Shown here in pieces: positions 1-6,696 of a stretch of DNA of 8,573 nt. Under the pieces are notes generated by a model, which was not told where the DNA came from, searched no databases, and worked only from the letters and a program-made list of their open reading frames with translations. The position numbers and the translations under genes are program-made. The stretch is taken from contig JAHJLU010000763.1 in assembly GCA_018821745.1 (NCBI GenBank), positions 1 through 8,573 of the forward strand, written 5' to 3'. Source of the DNA: Myxococcota bacterium. GTDB taxonomy: Bacteria > Myxococcota_A > Polyangia > HGW-17. The first letter of the stretch is position 1. The number at the start of each line of letters is the position of its first letter.

Positions 1-2016
1 CTCCACATTACGGATGCACAGCACGCGACGCTGGTCACCCATGATCCGTGGCCTTATGAGCTGGGGGGTTTTTGCAACCGTACGCTCGTGGCTGCGGACA
101 AGATGGTCTGCGCCACCTGGGACGGGACAGCGACCCGGGTCTCAGCTGTCGATATGCGGGACAGCACGGAGATTGTCTCCTGGGAAGAGCTCACCATTCC
201 AGGGCAGGTGTATGAAATGCACATGACCCCGGAGGGGGCGCTCATCCAGCTCTTCTCCACGCCCGCCGAGACGGGGGACCTGCCTGACACGCTCTACGGC
301 GTCAGGTTCACCGGAGACGGCACGCCCCAGGTGCTTGGCCCCGTTGTGCTGCCCGGCTCCGAGCTCGTCCAGTTTGAGAACGGGTACAAGTCCTGGCACA
401 GCACCTTCCTGACCCTTGACGCCACCCACACGGGGATCCGCTTCTCGGGCTACGACGCCACCGGATATCAGGGCGGAATCCTCCCCATCTCCTTTGACGC
501 CAGCGCGCTGACCCTCCTGCCCACGTTGAAGACCAATGGGCGACCGGAGCATCATGTGGCAGGGGAGGGCGACCTCATCGTCTGGACGGGGGATCACGCA
601 GAGTTTTTCCAGGACTATCTCGCGCCGGACCCAGCTCCGGCCTTGCGGTCTGCGTCGGCCCACTCGGTGCTGCGGGCCGTTCCCTGGGCGGATACACAGG
701 TGGCGCTGCTCCTGACGGACCTGTGGGACAGAACCGCGAAGATCGGTATCTATGAAGCATCGGACACGCACCTCGACGCGCCGGTGGCCATGGTTGACCT
801 GGCCGACATCATACCCGAGGAGAGCCCCTGCTATGGGTACTGGACGCAGGGCATGGGCTACTCTCGTGCGGTGCTGCTTGGTGACGCCCCCTATCTCTAC
901 CTGCTGTGGTCCGAGACCCACCCGGACCATTACGGCAGTGCGCTCCCCGATGGTGCTGAATACGAACCCACCCATTTGCTCGTGCTGGATCTCTCCGATG
1001 AGACCTCCCCGTGGATCGTAAGCCACACCACATTCCCCACAGGGTTTGCCTATCAACCTGGGTGGTTCATCGGTGGTTCTATCCCGGCCCGCCTGGGTCC
1101 GGAGCTTGTGCAGAACGGCCACCTCATCCTGTTCAAACCCTACCCCTTCTCCCACTATGAAGAGCACGGGGTTCCCCACTCCTCCCTCGCGCTCCTCGAT
1201 GTCTCGGATCCTGCCCACCCGCAGCTTTCCACCTACTCCCCCGACGAGGGAGTGGTCGTGAGTCCCCTTCACAGCGGCGGCGGCCAGTTCTACGCCACGA
1301 TCTCGCAGCCGGTCTCCCAGACCCAGACAGCCTTCTACCTGGCCCGGTGGGGCAACGGCGCCTCTCCCCTCGTGGCCTCCCACGAGCCGGTGAACATACC
1401 CGGGTTGGCTGTCCACTATGATGCGACGACTTCAGAGCTCATCACCCTGGACTACCAGACCCTGGAGACACAGACGCCCGACGCGGAGAGCTGCTTTGCC
1501 AATGGGCTTCATTGTTCATACGGTACTTCCTGTGTCTGCCAAACCCGGCTCCTGCGCCGATCCAGTTTGAGTGACGCCGGAGCCCTCATTGAGCACACCT
1601 ACAGCTTTGACGGGTATTTTATCCATGACGTCTACGTTACGGACACCCGTATCGTTGTGCTGGTACAGGTGATTGAGTGGTGGTTCACGGCCATGGGAGA
1701 ACCACTCCCCGAGCATTTTATGGCGATCGGGACAAAGCCGCGTGGCACACCGGACTCGGAGGCGTTCTCCTTTACCCCGATAACCACCTTGTTCACGTAT
1801 ACCGGCCCCATCATCTTCGCGGATGAACACCTCGTGTATCTCCATGATAATGAGAATCAGACAACTTTCGTCGTAGACACGGATGAGAACTCAACCGCCC
1901 ACACCGACTTGTTCCGGGACTACAGCCCCCTGACGCAGGTCCGGGAGAGTCGCGGCGGGACCCTCTATTTTCCCGGACACTGGAACGGATTTTCCCGGTG
2001 GAGCCAGCAGCAGTAG
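1..2016 (+). CDS. Beta-propeller-like (LVIVD-repeat-like) exported protein, 5'-truncated
   Basis: The frame is open from base 1 to the TAG at 2014-2016, giving 671 residues of a protein whose start lies outside the window. The GTG at 88 is internal, because good protein sequence continues upstream of it. Repeating segments such as LLVLDLSDETSPWIVS (about residue 325) and LALLDVSDPAHPQLS (about residue 397) have the hydrophobic-LDVSDP-P pattern of LVIVD-type beta-propeller blades. The remaining sequence is rich in short beta-like stretches with Trp, Tyr and Gly. A Cys cluster, C-x6-C-x5-C-x-C (residues 498-513), suggests a disulfide-bonded, EGF-like or knot-like insert and an extracytoplasmic location. 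No catalytic motif was recognised. No neighbour gene overlaps it; the next gene on this strand starts 362 nt later. It could instead belong to another secreted beta-propeller family. The coding call is very secure, the fold call moderate. Confidence 0.85.
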   Translation, partial: LHITDAQHATLVTHDPWPYELGGFCNRTLVAADKMVCATWDGTATRVSAVDMRDSTEIVSWEELTIPGQVYEMHMTPEGALIQLFSTPAETGDLPDTLYGVRFTGDGTPQVLGPVVLPGSELVQFENGYKSWHSTFLTLDATHTGIRFSGYDATGYQGGILPISFDASALTLLPTLKTNGRPEHHVAGEGDLIVWTGDHAEFFQDYLAPDPAPALRSASAHSVLRAVPWADTQVALLLTDLWDRTAKIGIYEASDTHLDAPVAMVDLADIIPEESPCYGYWTQGMGYSRAVLLGDAPYLYLLWSETHPDHYGSALPDGAEYEPTHLLVLDLSDETSPWIVSHTTFPTGFAYQPGWFIGGSIPARLGPELVQNGHLILFKPYPFSHYEEHGVPHSSLALLDVSDPAHPQLSTYSPDEGVVVSPLHSGGGQFYATISQPVSQTQTAFYLARWGNGASPLVASHEPVNIPGLAVHYDATTSELITLDYQTLETQTPDAESCFANGLHCSYGTSCVCQTRLLRRSSLSDAGALIEHTYSFDGYFIHDVYVTDTRIVVLVQVIEWWFTAMGEPLPEHFMAIGTKPRGTPDSEAFSFTPITTLFTYTGPIIFADEHLVYLHDNENQTTFVVDTDENSTAHTDLFRDYSPLTQVRESRGGTLYFPGHWNGFSRWSQQQ

Positions 2017-2378
2017 CCCAGAAGCGTATATTTACAGCTGTCAGTAATGAAGCTAGGATACCTCTGAAATCAATACACTTCTTCAACGACCTTCGCTGCT
2101 GTGCGGTCATCGTGATCATCCCCGATACGTATCTCCATTGGCTCATGTCTTTGATATTCCAGGTGGGCCGCTGCCGCTTTGACAAGACTGGATGGCACGA
2201 TGCGTCCAGAGAGTGATGAAACCCTTTACTTTGAGCAGGCTGCTGTGGCAGCATGGCTTTCGTGTCCTGCAATTGGGTACGCGCAAATAAAACCATGCCC
2301 CCCAATGCCCACGAAGCAACACGTCATTCTGTGTGATTGCACTGGCGGTGTGAACGAGCCAGGAGCCGGGAGGCCTAC
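2017..2378. other. Intergenic region, no gene seen
   Basis: I see no reading frame here with a credible start and ribosome binding site. A short hairpin, GCTGC-TGTG-GCAGC, lies near 2241 without a T-run. A TTGACA hexamer at 2179-2184 has no matching -10 box at 15-18 nt spacing. The promoter of the downstream lipoprotein gene probably lies here but cannot be pinned down. Confidence 0.5.
2368..2373 (+). promoter_or_regulatory. Ribosome binding site GGGAGG deciding the 2379 start
   Basis: GGGAGG ends 5 nt before the ATG at 2379. The alternative ATG at 2463 has no comparable site, so this favours the longer product. Confidence 0.5.
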
Positions 2379-2966
2379 ATGCGATGGATCGGCGAAGAGT
2401 ATCAGTCAGAGGAGTTTTCCCCGCGGACAAGGCAGTGGTTTCACCGGGTGATAGTCTCGTCAATGCCAACGATCATGGCGGCAGCCACTATCATCCTGCT
2501 CAGTTTTGCCCTGGGGGCCTGCAAAAAAACGTCACCTGATGGTGGCCAGCGTGTCGCCAGGTTCCTCAAGTGCCTCGATCAGGGCAAGTCCGCCCCCCCT
2601 GACCAGCGCGCTACGCTTGTTTCAGACTGCGTGTCCAGGGAACAGCTATTCGCCAGAGCCAATTGCAATGCCGCCTGGAAAACCTCCCAGACCGCACCCC
2701 CGGACGAGAGGTGGCGCGTTATCGCAAAGAGCTGCGGCGCCCAGTACTGCTCCGACCTTAAGGCTCCCAAACCTGAGCTTTGCCGCCACCTTTTGGGCCC
2801 CGGCCCCCAAAGCGTCACACCCCGGCAGTGGATGCATTTCCACAGCGCTATTCTCAGCCTGGATGCGGGCGGCCACCTCTCCAAGGAGCACCAATCAAAG
2901 GCCCTTGGCGCCCTGGCCGGCGTACTTCTCATTCGAGTTCCCGCCCCCGTACCACCACGCAAGTAA
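2379..2966 (+). CDS. Small Cys-rich lipoprotein, function unknown
   Basis: This encodes 195 residues from the ATG at 2379, which has a well-placed GGGAGG. A later ATG at 2463 would start right at the hydrophobic stretch, but that shorter signal would have no basic residue and only a poor ribosome site. From 2379 the n-region contains RTRQWFHR, followed by a hydrophobic core and the lipobox L-G-A-C (Cys48). The n-region is unusually long for a lipoprotein signal. The mature part has about seven Cys and a duplicated motif: APPDQRATLVSDC and APPDERWRVIAKSC. The second copy runs into CGAQYCSDLKAPKPELC. The duplication suggests two small disulfide-bonded helical units in the periplasm or on the outer membrane. 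I do not recognise a named family and no enzymatic motif is visible. The gene stands alone on this strand, with a GC-rich hairpin just after the stop. Confidence 0.75.
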   Translation: MRWIGEEYQSEEFSPRTRQWFHRVIVSSMPTIMAAATIILLSFALGACKKTSPDGGQRVARFLKCLDQGKSAPPDQRATLVSDCVSREQLFARANCNAAWKTSQTAPPDERWRVIAKSCGAQYCSDLKAPKPELCRHLLGPGPQSVTPRQWMHFHSAILSLDAGGHLSKEHQSKALGALAGVLLIRVPAPVPPRK

Positions 2967-2971
2967 CAGAA

Positions 2972-2987
2972 GGCCGCCCGCGCGGCC
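2972..2987 (+). terminator. GC-rich hairpin after the lipoprotein stop, weak terminator candidate
   Basis: GGCCGC-CCGC-GCGGCC forms a perfect 6-bp stem with a 4-nt loop, starting 6 nt after the stop codon at 2966. No T-run follows directly; only TCTTTTAA appears about 15 nt later. It is therefore not a classic intrinsic terminator, though it could stabilise the 3' end of the mRNA. Confidence 0.3.
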
Positions 2988-3068
2988 GTCCAAATCCCTG
3001 GTCTTTTAACTCTCGCCTGTGTGATCACTTCAACCGCAATTGGGAAGTCAACTGGAATTCGCATCAAC

Positions 3069-3269
3069 TCAGCAGCCGCAGCCCGAGCAAGGGACGCAAC
3101 TGGGCGACCAGATGCAGTTGGCTCCGCTATGTATGGCCGGACTGATACAGAACTGCCAATTCCCGCTACCGCAGCACTGCCAGTTATTACTGCTCTGAAA
3201 CTCGCACTGGTTTCCAGGCTTCAACTCACAGGCCGACTGCACGGCTCCAAAAAGATCCGGGGAAGCCAT
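3069..3269 (-). pseudogene. Cys-rich C-terminal fragment of a probably secreted protein
   Basis: On the minus strand, the frame ending in the TGA at 3069-3071 reads as natural-looking protein from about 3255 down. It contains ACELKPGNQCEF, NNWQCCGSGNWQFC and CIWSPSCVPCSGCGC. Eleven Cys in about 55 residues, paired with Trp and Gln, point to a disulfide-rich exported domain, and N-W-Q-x-C occurs twice in tandem. The only nearby in-frame Met (3269) has no ribosome binding site and no signal peptide follows it. Upstream, the open frame continues into repeat-derived sequence to about 3569. It is therefore best read as the C-terminal end of a gene whose N-terminus has been lost or displaced. The truncated lipoprotein at 7038 is on the same strand and in the same phase through the shared repeat, so it is a candidate for the missing N-terminus. 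Chance coding appearance cannot be excluded. Confidence 0.35.
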
Positions 3270-3410
3270 GCAGAATCTGCACGGCGCCACCAGGAACGTG
3301 GCGAGGAGGTTTGAACACGCGAATGGAGCCGCGCTGAAGGGGGGGAATCCCTGTGATAAAAGGGTCCGATGGGTGTCCGTCGTTAACGTGGCTGCGGGGG
3401 AAGGAGGGAA

Positions 3411-3495
3411 GAGGAGACGAAGACTGCGGGCAAGATGCCCGGGTCCCAGGGAAGAGGAGGCGAAGAGTGCGGGCAAGATGCCCGCGGTCCCAGGG
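3411..3495. repeat. 43-bp tandem duplication carrying REP-like hairpins
   Basis: Two units with a 43-bp period begin at about 3411 and 3454. Each carries a short palindrome: CGGGCA-AGA-TGCCCG at 3427-3441, and the 7-bp-stem version GCGGGCA-AGA-TGCCCGC at 3469-3485, each followed by GTCCCAGGG. The second unit (3463-3495) is identical over 33 nt to 6803-6835. This looks like a dispersed extragenic palindromic repeat. It lies 64 nt beyond the 3' end of the ATPase gene and could also fold as a 3'-end hairpin of that operon's mRNA. Confidence 0.8.
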
Positions 3496-3558
3496 GGAGA
3501 CTGGGGTTCCGGGTAAGAGGGAAGGGGGTAGTGAGTCACAGTTGAAAGCGCTATCAGC

Positions 3559-5277
3559 TCAATCCCCAATCCTGAAGAGTTTATCCGTCTGCGATAACTT
3601 CAGCACGATATACTCCTCCCGGTTCAACTCTTCGGGCAACTTGTCCTTGAGTATCGATGCCACAAACTGGATGCCCTCGCTGTTCACCAAATTGGAAATT
3701 TTAAGGAGCTGATTATCGTGCATCAGTTCCTTTTTATCGTTCAGTAAAAAATGGAAGCAGGGGATATTCTCTTCATCGGCGAACAGGGTGTAGGCGATAT
3801 CAAAGCAGGAAATTTCCCCCTGCTTTTTCCCCGAACTGAAATTGGTGTTGAACGCGCTGAACTTGTACAACCGCTGACCTTTTGTGTTAACAGTCGGATC
3901 AACCTTCAAGGCGTACTGCTCACCATAGAGCGTCTGGGAAATTGAAGCGAAGTGCTTGTTGAATTTATCTTTCTGTTCCTTGATTTTCTGCTCGAATTCA
4001 GAAGAAAAAAGGGCATCGTCAATGTTGTTGAGGCGTTGGTTGAGTGAGCCTAGATTTTCGTCCACCTCAACCAATTGATGAACAGTATTCTCATAATCTC
4101 CCTTTTTTCGGTGCGCCTCATTGAGCTCGGAGATCAACTTTTCCAACTCCTCAAAGGACTCATTGCGGGAGATGGCGGCGGATAACTCTGCTTCTTCCTG
4201 CAAAAGGCGGTTTAGGCTTCCCTTCTTGGATTTGATGTCGGTTTCAAGCCTTGGCAGATCCTTCGCAATATATCTGACCTTTGCGTCTATCATCTGGTTG
4301 TGAAAGCTGCACAGGTCAGCAAATGTCTTCTGAATGCCTGATACTTGTTCGGTTGCCTGCCGGTATATTTGTTCCAGCTGCTGGAGATCGATTTTCGAAA
4401 CACTCTTTTCAAGGTCCTGCTTTGCCTCAGCGATCAACTCATGTCGAATGGTTAACTTGCCGATTTCAGAACTCGCCATATTGATCTGATACCTAATATT
4501 GTTCAAGGTATCCAGATCGGATTCAAAGTTTTCGTTCAGGTTGAAATTCGACTTGCGGCGATTCAAGACCGCAATTTCTTCTTCCAACAGGGCAAGCGCT
4601 GTCTCATATGCTGACTTCGTCTGCTCCTTTTCGAGCCTTTTTTTGAACGCCTGTTCCAGGCGAATCGACGTCAACAGCTCCTGCTTGGTATCACCCTGTT
4701 CAAAATCGCACCCCAGCAAAAACAGATACAGCGTCTCATACTCAGAGTCACGAGTATACGCATCCAATATTTTGAGGGTATTATTAATACTCAGGTCTTT
4801 GTAACGGATATTGTGGGATATGATTTGCCGGAATGTAGGTTTTTTGCCGTAGTGCCCAGGAAACAAAATATTGGTCAGTGCTTCATCAAATTCATCGTCT
4901 GTGTGGTTCACTCCATTAATTCTCTGAATCTTCTGGTTTCGCGGCAGGAAGTTTCGTTCAATACAGATTTTCGGGGAGTCTTCGTTCGATAAATCTTCCT
5001 TTAAAGTCAGAGTGATAAGGACCTTCTCCTTAATCAGGAACTCCTTTACCAGTCTGTACTCTTCTTTTTTGTTTTCCGGGTCAGTGTAGATTTGCTTTGG
5101 ACTTGCTCCCAGGCAAAAGTCGATGAGCATGAGAACTGTGGTCTTGCCGACATTATTACCGGTTTCTGTCCCCTTTTTGCTTGGGGTTTCGTCGACAATC
5201 AGATTGATGCCGTTATGAAATTGTATCTCACGGATCAATTCGGTGTGGCTTGAAATTGTCAGGGACTTTACAAACAT
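3559..5277 (-). CDS. ABC-3C system SMC-like ATPase, DUF2326 family
   Basis: This encodes 572 residues from the ATG at 5277. The frame extends upstream to 5340, but MFVKSLTISS is the natural N-terminal beta strand of these ATPases. That start has an AAGGGCGGG sequence about 7 nt upstream and overlaps the preceding gene by only 10 nt. The P-loop is GNNVGKTT (residues 40-47), followed by VLMLIDFCLG, as in DUF2326 proteins. A long coiled coil fills roughly residues 195-445. The C-terminal half-domain has a signature-like SSGKKQGEIS (481-490) and a Walker-B-like strand FHFLLND (508-514), then MHDNQ. This N-lobe, coiled coil and C-lobe layout resembles SMC/Rad50-type ABC ATPases. In ABC-3C systems the ATPase is thought to act on or sense nucleic acid and drive the effector; that role is inferred. 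The gene is more AT-rich than the flanks, suggesting horizontal transfer. It is the last gene of the operon. Confidence 0.9.
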   Translation of the reverse strand: MFVKSLTISSHTELIREIQFHNGINLIVDETPSKKGTETGNNVGKTTVLMLIDFCLGASPKQIYTDPENKKEEYRLVKEFLIKEKVLITLTLKEDLSNEDSPKICIERNFLPRNQKIQRINGVNHTDDEFDEALTNILFPGHYGKKPTFRQIISHNIRYKDLSINNTLKILDAYTRDSEYETLYLFLLGCDFEQGDTKQELLTSIRLEQAFKKRLEKEQTKSAYETALALLEEEIAVLNRRKSNFNLNENFESDLDTLNNIRYQINMASSEIGKLTIRHELIAEAKQDLEKSVSKIDLQQLEQIYRQATEQVSGIQKTFADLCSFHNQMIDAKVRYIAKDLPRLETDIKSKKGSLNRLLQEEAELSAAISRNESFEELEKLISELNEAHRKKGDYENTVHQLVEVDENLGSLNQRLNNIDDALFSSEFEQKIKEQKDKFNKHFASISQTLYGEQYALKVDPTVNTKGQRLYKFSAFNTNFSSGKKQGEISCFDIAYTLFADEENIPCFHFLLNDKKELMHDNQLLKISNLVNSEGIQFVASILKDKLPEELNREEYIVLKLSQTDKLFRIGD

Positions 5278-5495
5278 AATTCGACCCGCCCTTGCTCGTT
5301 CACGTTGATCAGATTCAATAAATAGAGCCAGTCCAAGCACAACACAAACACCGGCATGGTCATCGCCCGCTGCTTTTTGGTGTTCTGGTACAGATCCAGC
5401 AGATCCATGCTGTGCATCTCACGGAGCGCTTGCAGCACAAAGGCGCCGTTGTAGTAGATGCTCTGTTCAGGGTGAATATTATCAGGAAGCAGCAT
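5268..5495 (-). CDS. ABC-3C system middle component (MC6-like), 75 aa
   Basis: This 75-residue protein begins MLLPDNIHPEQSIYYNGAFVL and contains MPVFVLCLDWLYLLNLI near its C-terminus. Small size, a helical make-up and a position between a CTD protein and a DUF2326 ATPase are the hallmarks of ABC-3C middle components. From memory it most resembles the MC6 type, and the exact subtype is uncertain. A winged-helix-like adaptor linking the ATPase to the CTD protein is the usual proposal. The ATG at 5495 overlaps the end of the SMEK gene by 14 nt and has a GGGA-type site about 8 nt upstream (TAGGGAC). Its TAA overlaps the ATPase start by 10 nt. All three proteins are therefore probably made together by translational coupling. 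No catalytic residues are visible. Confidence 0.85.
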   Translation of the reverse strand: MLLPDNIHPEQSIYYNGAFVLQALREMHSMDLLDLYQNTKKQRAMTMPVFVLCLDWLYLLNLINVNEQGRVELCL

Positions 5496-6447
5496 TGGTA
5501 GTCCCTACCGGATTTTTGAATATTTTGCAGCGGATAAACGAGTCCACCACCAGAATCTTTACGCTGAGCTCCAGCTCCTCATAAGGGATGGCCTTGTAAT
5601 TTGCACTCTTTTGAACCCTGTCGGCCACGCACTCGATAACTTCGAAGAACAGGGCATCACCACTCAACCGGTCCATGTTGATAAGGTAATCATGGCGTAT
5701 TGCTTCCAGCACTGAGGTGCTTTTATTTGCGCCCTCCCTGTCAAATTCCGAATAGATTGTGTCCAGCCGACCATAATGGATCTTGTAATCATCAATAATA
5801 ACAGCCGAATTATCCAGATTGTTAGAGTCGATCTTCTGCTCGATTTCAAAAGGGGTGGTTTCAACGGCCGACGCGTTTTGGCGCCAATCTTCTTGGGCAA
5901 GAATGTTGATGATGGCGGCAAGATTGGAATCCAGCTTTTGTGGTTCAAACGCTTCCCCCAGCTCCTTTTTAATGAATTCGGCAATCAGGCGTAGGTCGTC
6001 AATGCTCAGCGCCTCGATAATTTTTAAAATGGATGCAATATCGTAGATGTCAGTCTTGGGGGCAAATGTCAGGTTGTGAGGATTGGCGAAAGTCATCCTG
6101 CGCAGTGCGCTGGCGTCTTTTGCAATTGATATGAATTTAAAGGCATAGCCAGCATAGGCAGAGAGGTCTTTGCTCAGCGCCGATTCCACCTTGTCTTTGG
6201 TGTTCGTTGCAGAGACTTGAATGATTATCCTGTTTGTCTGATCGATAAGGTCTATTGCAGTGGCGTTTGCCTTGATGGTGTTCAGGTTCTCTAATTCCCA
6301 GCCAAACAACATATTGAAAAAATGCTGGTAGAAGCTCTCGGAATGGAGATGTAGATCCAGAATGTTCAACCTGCCACGATTTTCAATCCTGACGGCGAGT
6401 GTTGATAACTTTTCGTCTATGATGTCGAAATAGAGAGACCTTTTCAT
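5482..6447 (-). CDS. ABC-3C system SMEK-domain protein with C-terminal CTD
   Basis: This encodes 321 residues from the ATG at 6447, with GGTGG 4 nt upstream. Residues 1 to about 140 form a SMEK-type domain: YFDIIDEKLSTLAVRIE at the start, ILDLHLHSESFYQHFFN (29-45), and a core of AIDLIDQTNRIIIQVSATNTK (64-84). The D66-x10-Q77-x-S79 layout, with K84 downstream, recalls the strand pair of restriction-endonuclease-like folds, where D-(E/Q)-x-K is usual. Nuclease activity is only an inference here. Residues about 206-321 match an ABC-3C C-terminal domain (probably the CTD7 type): IDSNN, YSEFDREGANKS and VKILVVDSFIRCKIFKNP. The CTD is expected to contact the middle component and ATPase, leaving the SMEK domain as effector or sensor. 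It is the first gene of the three-gene operon, so the promoter should lie in 6448-6700. Confidence 0.88.
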   Translation of the reverse strand: MKRSLYFDIIDEKLSTLAVRIENRGRLNILDLHLHSESFYQHFFNMLFGWELENLNTIKANATAIDLIDQTNRIIIQVSATNTKDKVESALSKDLSAYAGYAFKFISIAKDASALRRMTFANPHNLTFAPKTDIYDIASILKIIEALSIDDLRLIAEFIKKELGEAFEPQKLDSNLAAIINILAQEDWRQNASAVETTPFEIEQKIDSNNLDNSAVIIDDYKIHYGRLDTIYSEFDREGANKSTSVLEAIRHDYLINMDRLSGDALFFEVIECVADRVQKSANYKAIPYEELELSVKILVVDSFIRCKIFKNPVGTTNAAS

Positions 6448-6696
6448 TGGGCCACCAATTTTGGGTGATCAAGAATTTTACAATGATTCACCGCTGAGAT
6501 GGATCATAATCCTAGGAGATTTACACCATGTTTTATGCCTTTTGCCGAGTGAAATTTGCATGCCTGAACAGTTATTGTTGCGTTCTCCGGCAGTCGTTTC
6601 GGTTTCTGACATTCCTGTATTTTTAGCATATCCCGCGTTCAGTTGCCATATTTTGCGATTACATGGGGTCTGAGTGCACGTGTCCATTTGGAGGAT
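6448..6696. other. Region upstream of the ABC-3C operon
   Basis: This AT-rich stretch should contain the operon promoter, read leftwards. On the minus strand a TATGAT hexamer lies at about 6503-6508, but there is no convincing -35 box 16-18 nt before it, so I do not call a promoter. Short frames here, such as the minus-strand frame at 6478-6687, have no ribosome binding site and look fortuitous. Confidence 0.4.

Noticed and set aside
142..1416. 424-codon open frame on the minus strand
   Set aside because: It is antisense to the GC-rich beta-propeller gene. It is Gly/Arg/Val-rich with no recognisable domain and no good ribosome site, and long antisense frames are expected at this GC content.
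1811..2305. 164-codon minus-strand frame across the end of the beta-propeller gene
   Set aside because: It overlaps the real gene by about 200 nt, has no domain-like sequence and no Shine-Dalgarno.
3069..3569. Full 166-codon minus-strand frame as one intact gene
   Set aside because: Its N-terminal half is derived from the REP-like repeat and low-complexity purine-rich DNA. Only the Cys-rich C-terminal part looks like protein, so only that part is annotated.
5278..5340. Upstream 21-codon extension of the ATPase (start at 5340)
   Set aside because: It would lie wholly inside the middle-component gene. MFVKSL at 5277 fits the family's N-terminal strand and the short-overlap layout of the operon.
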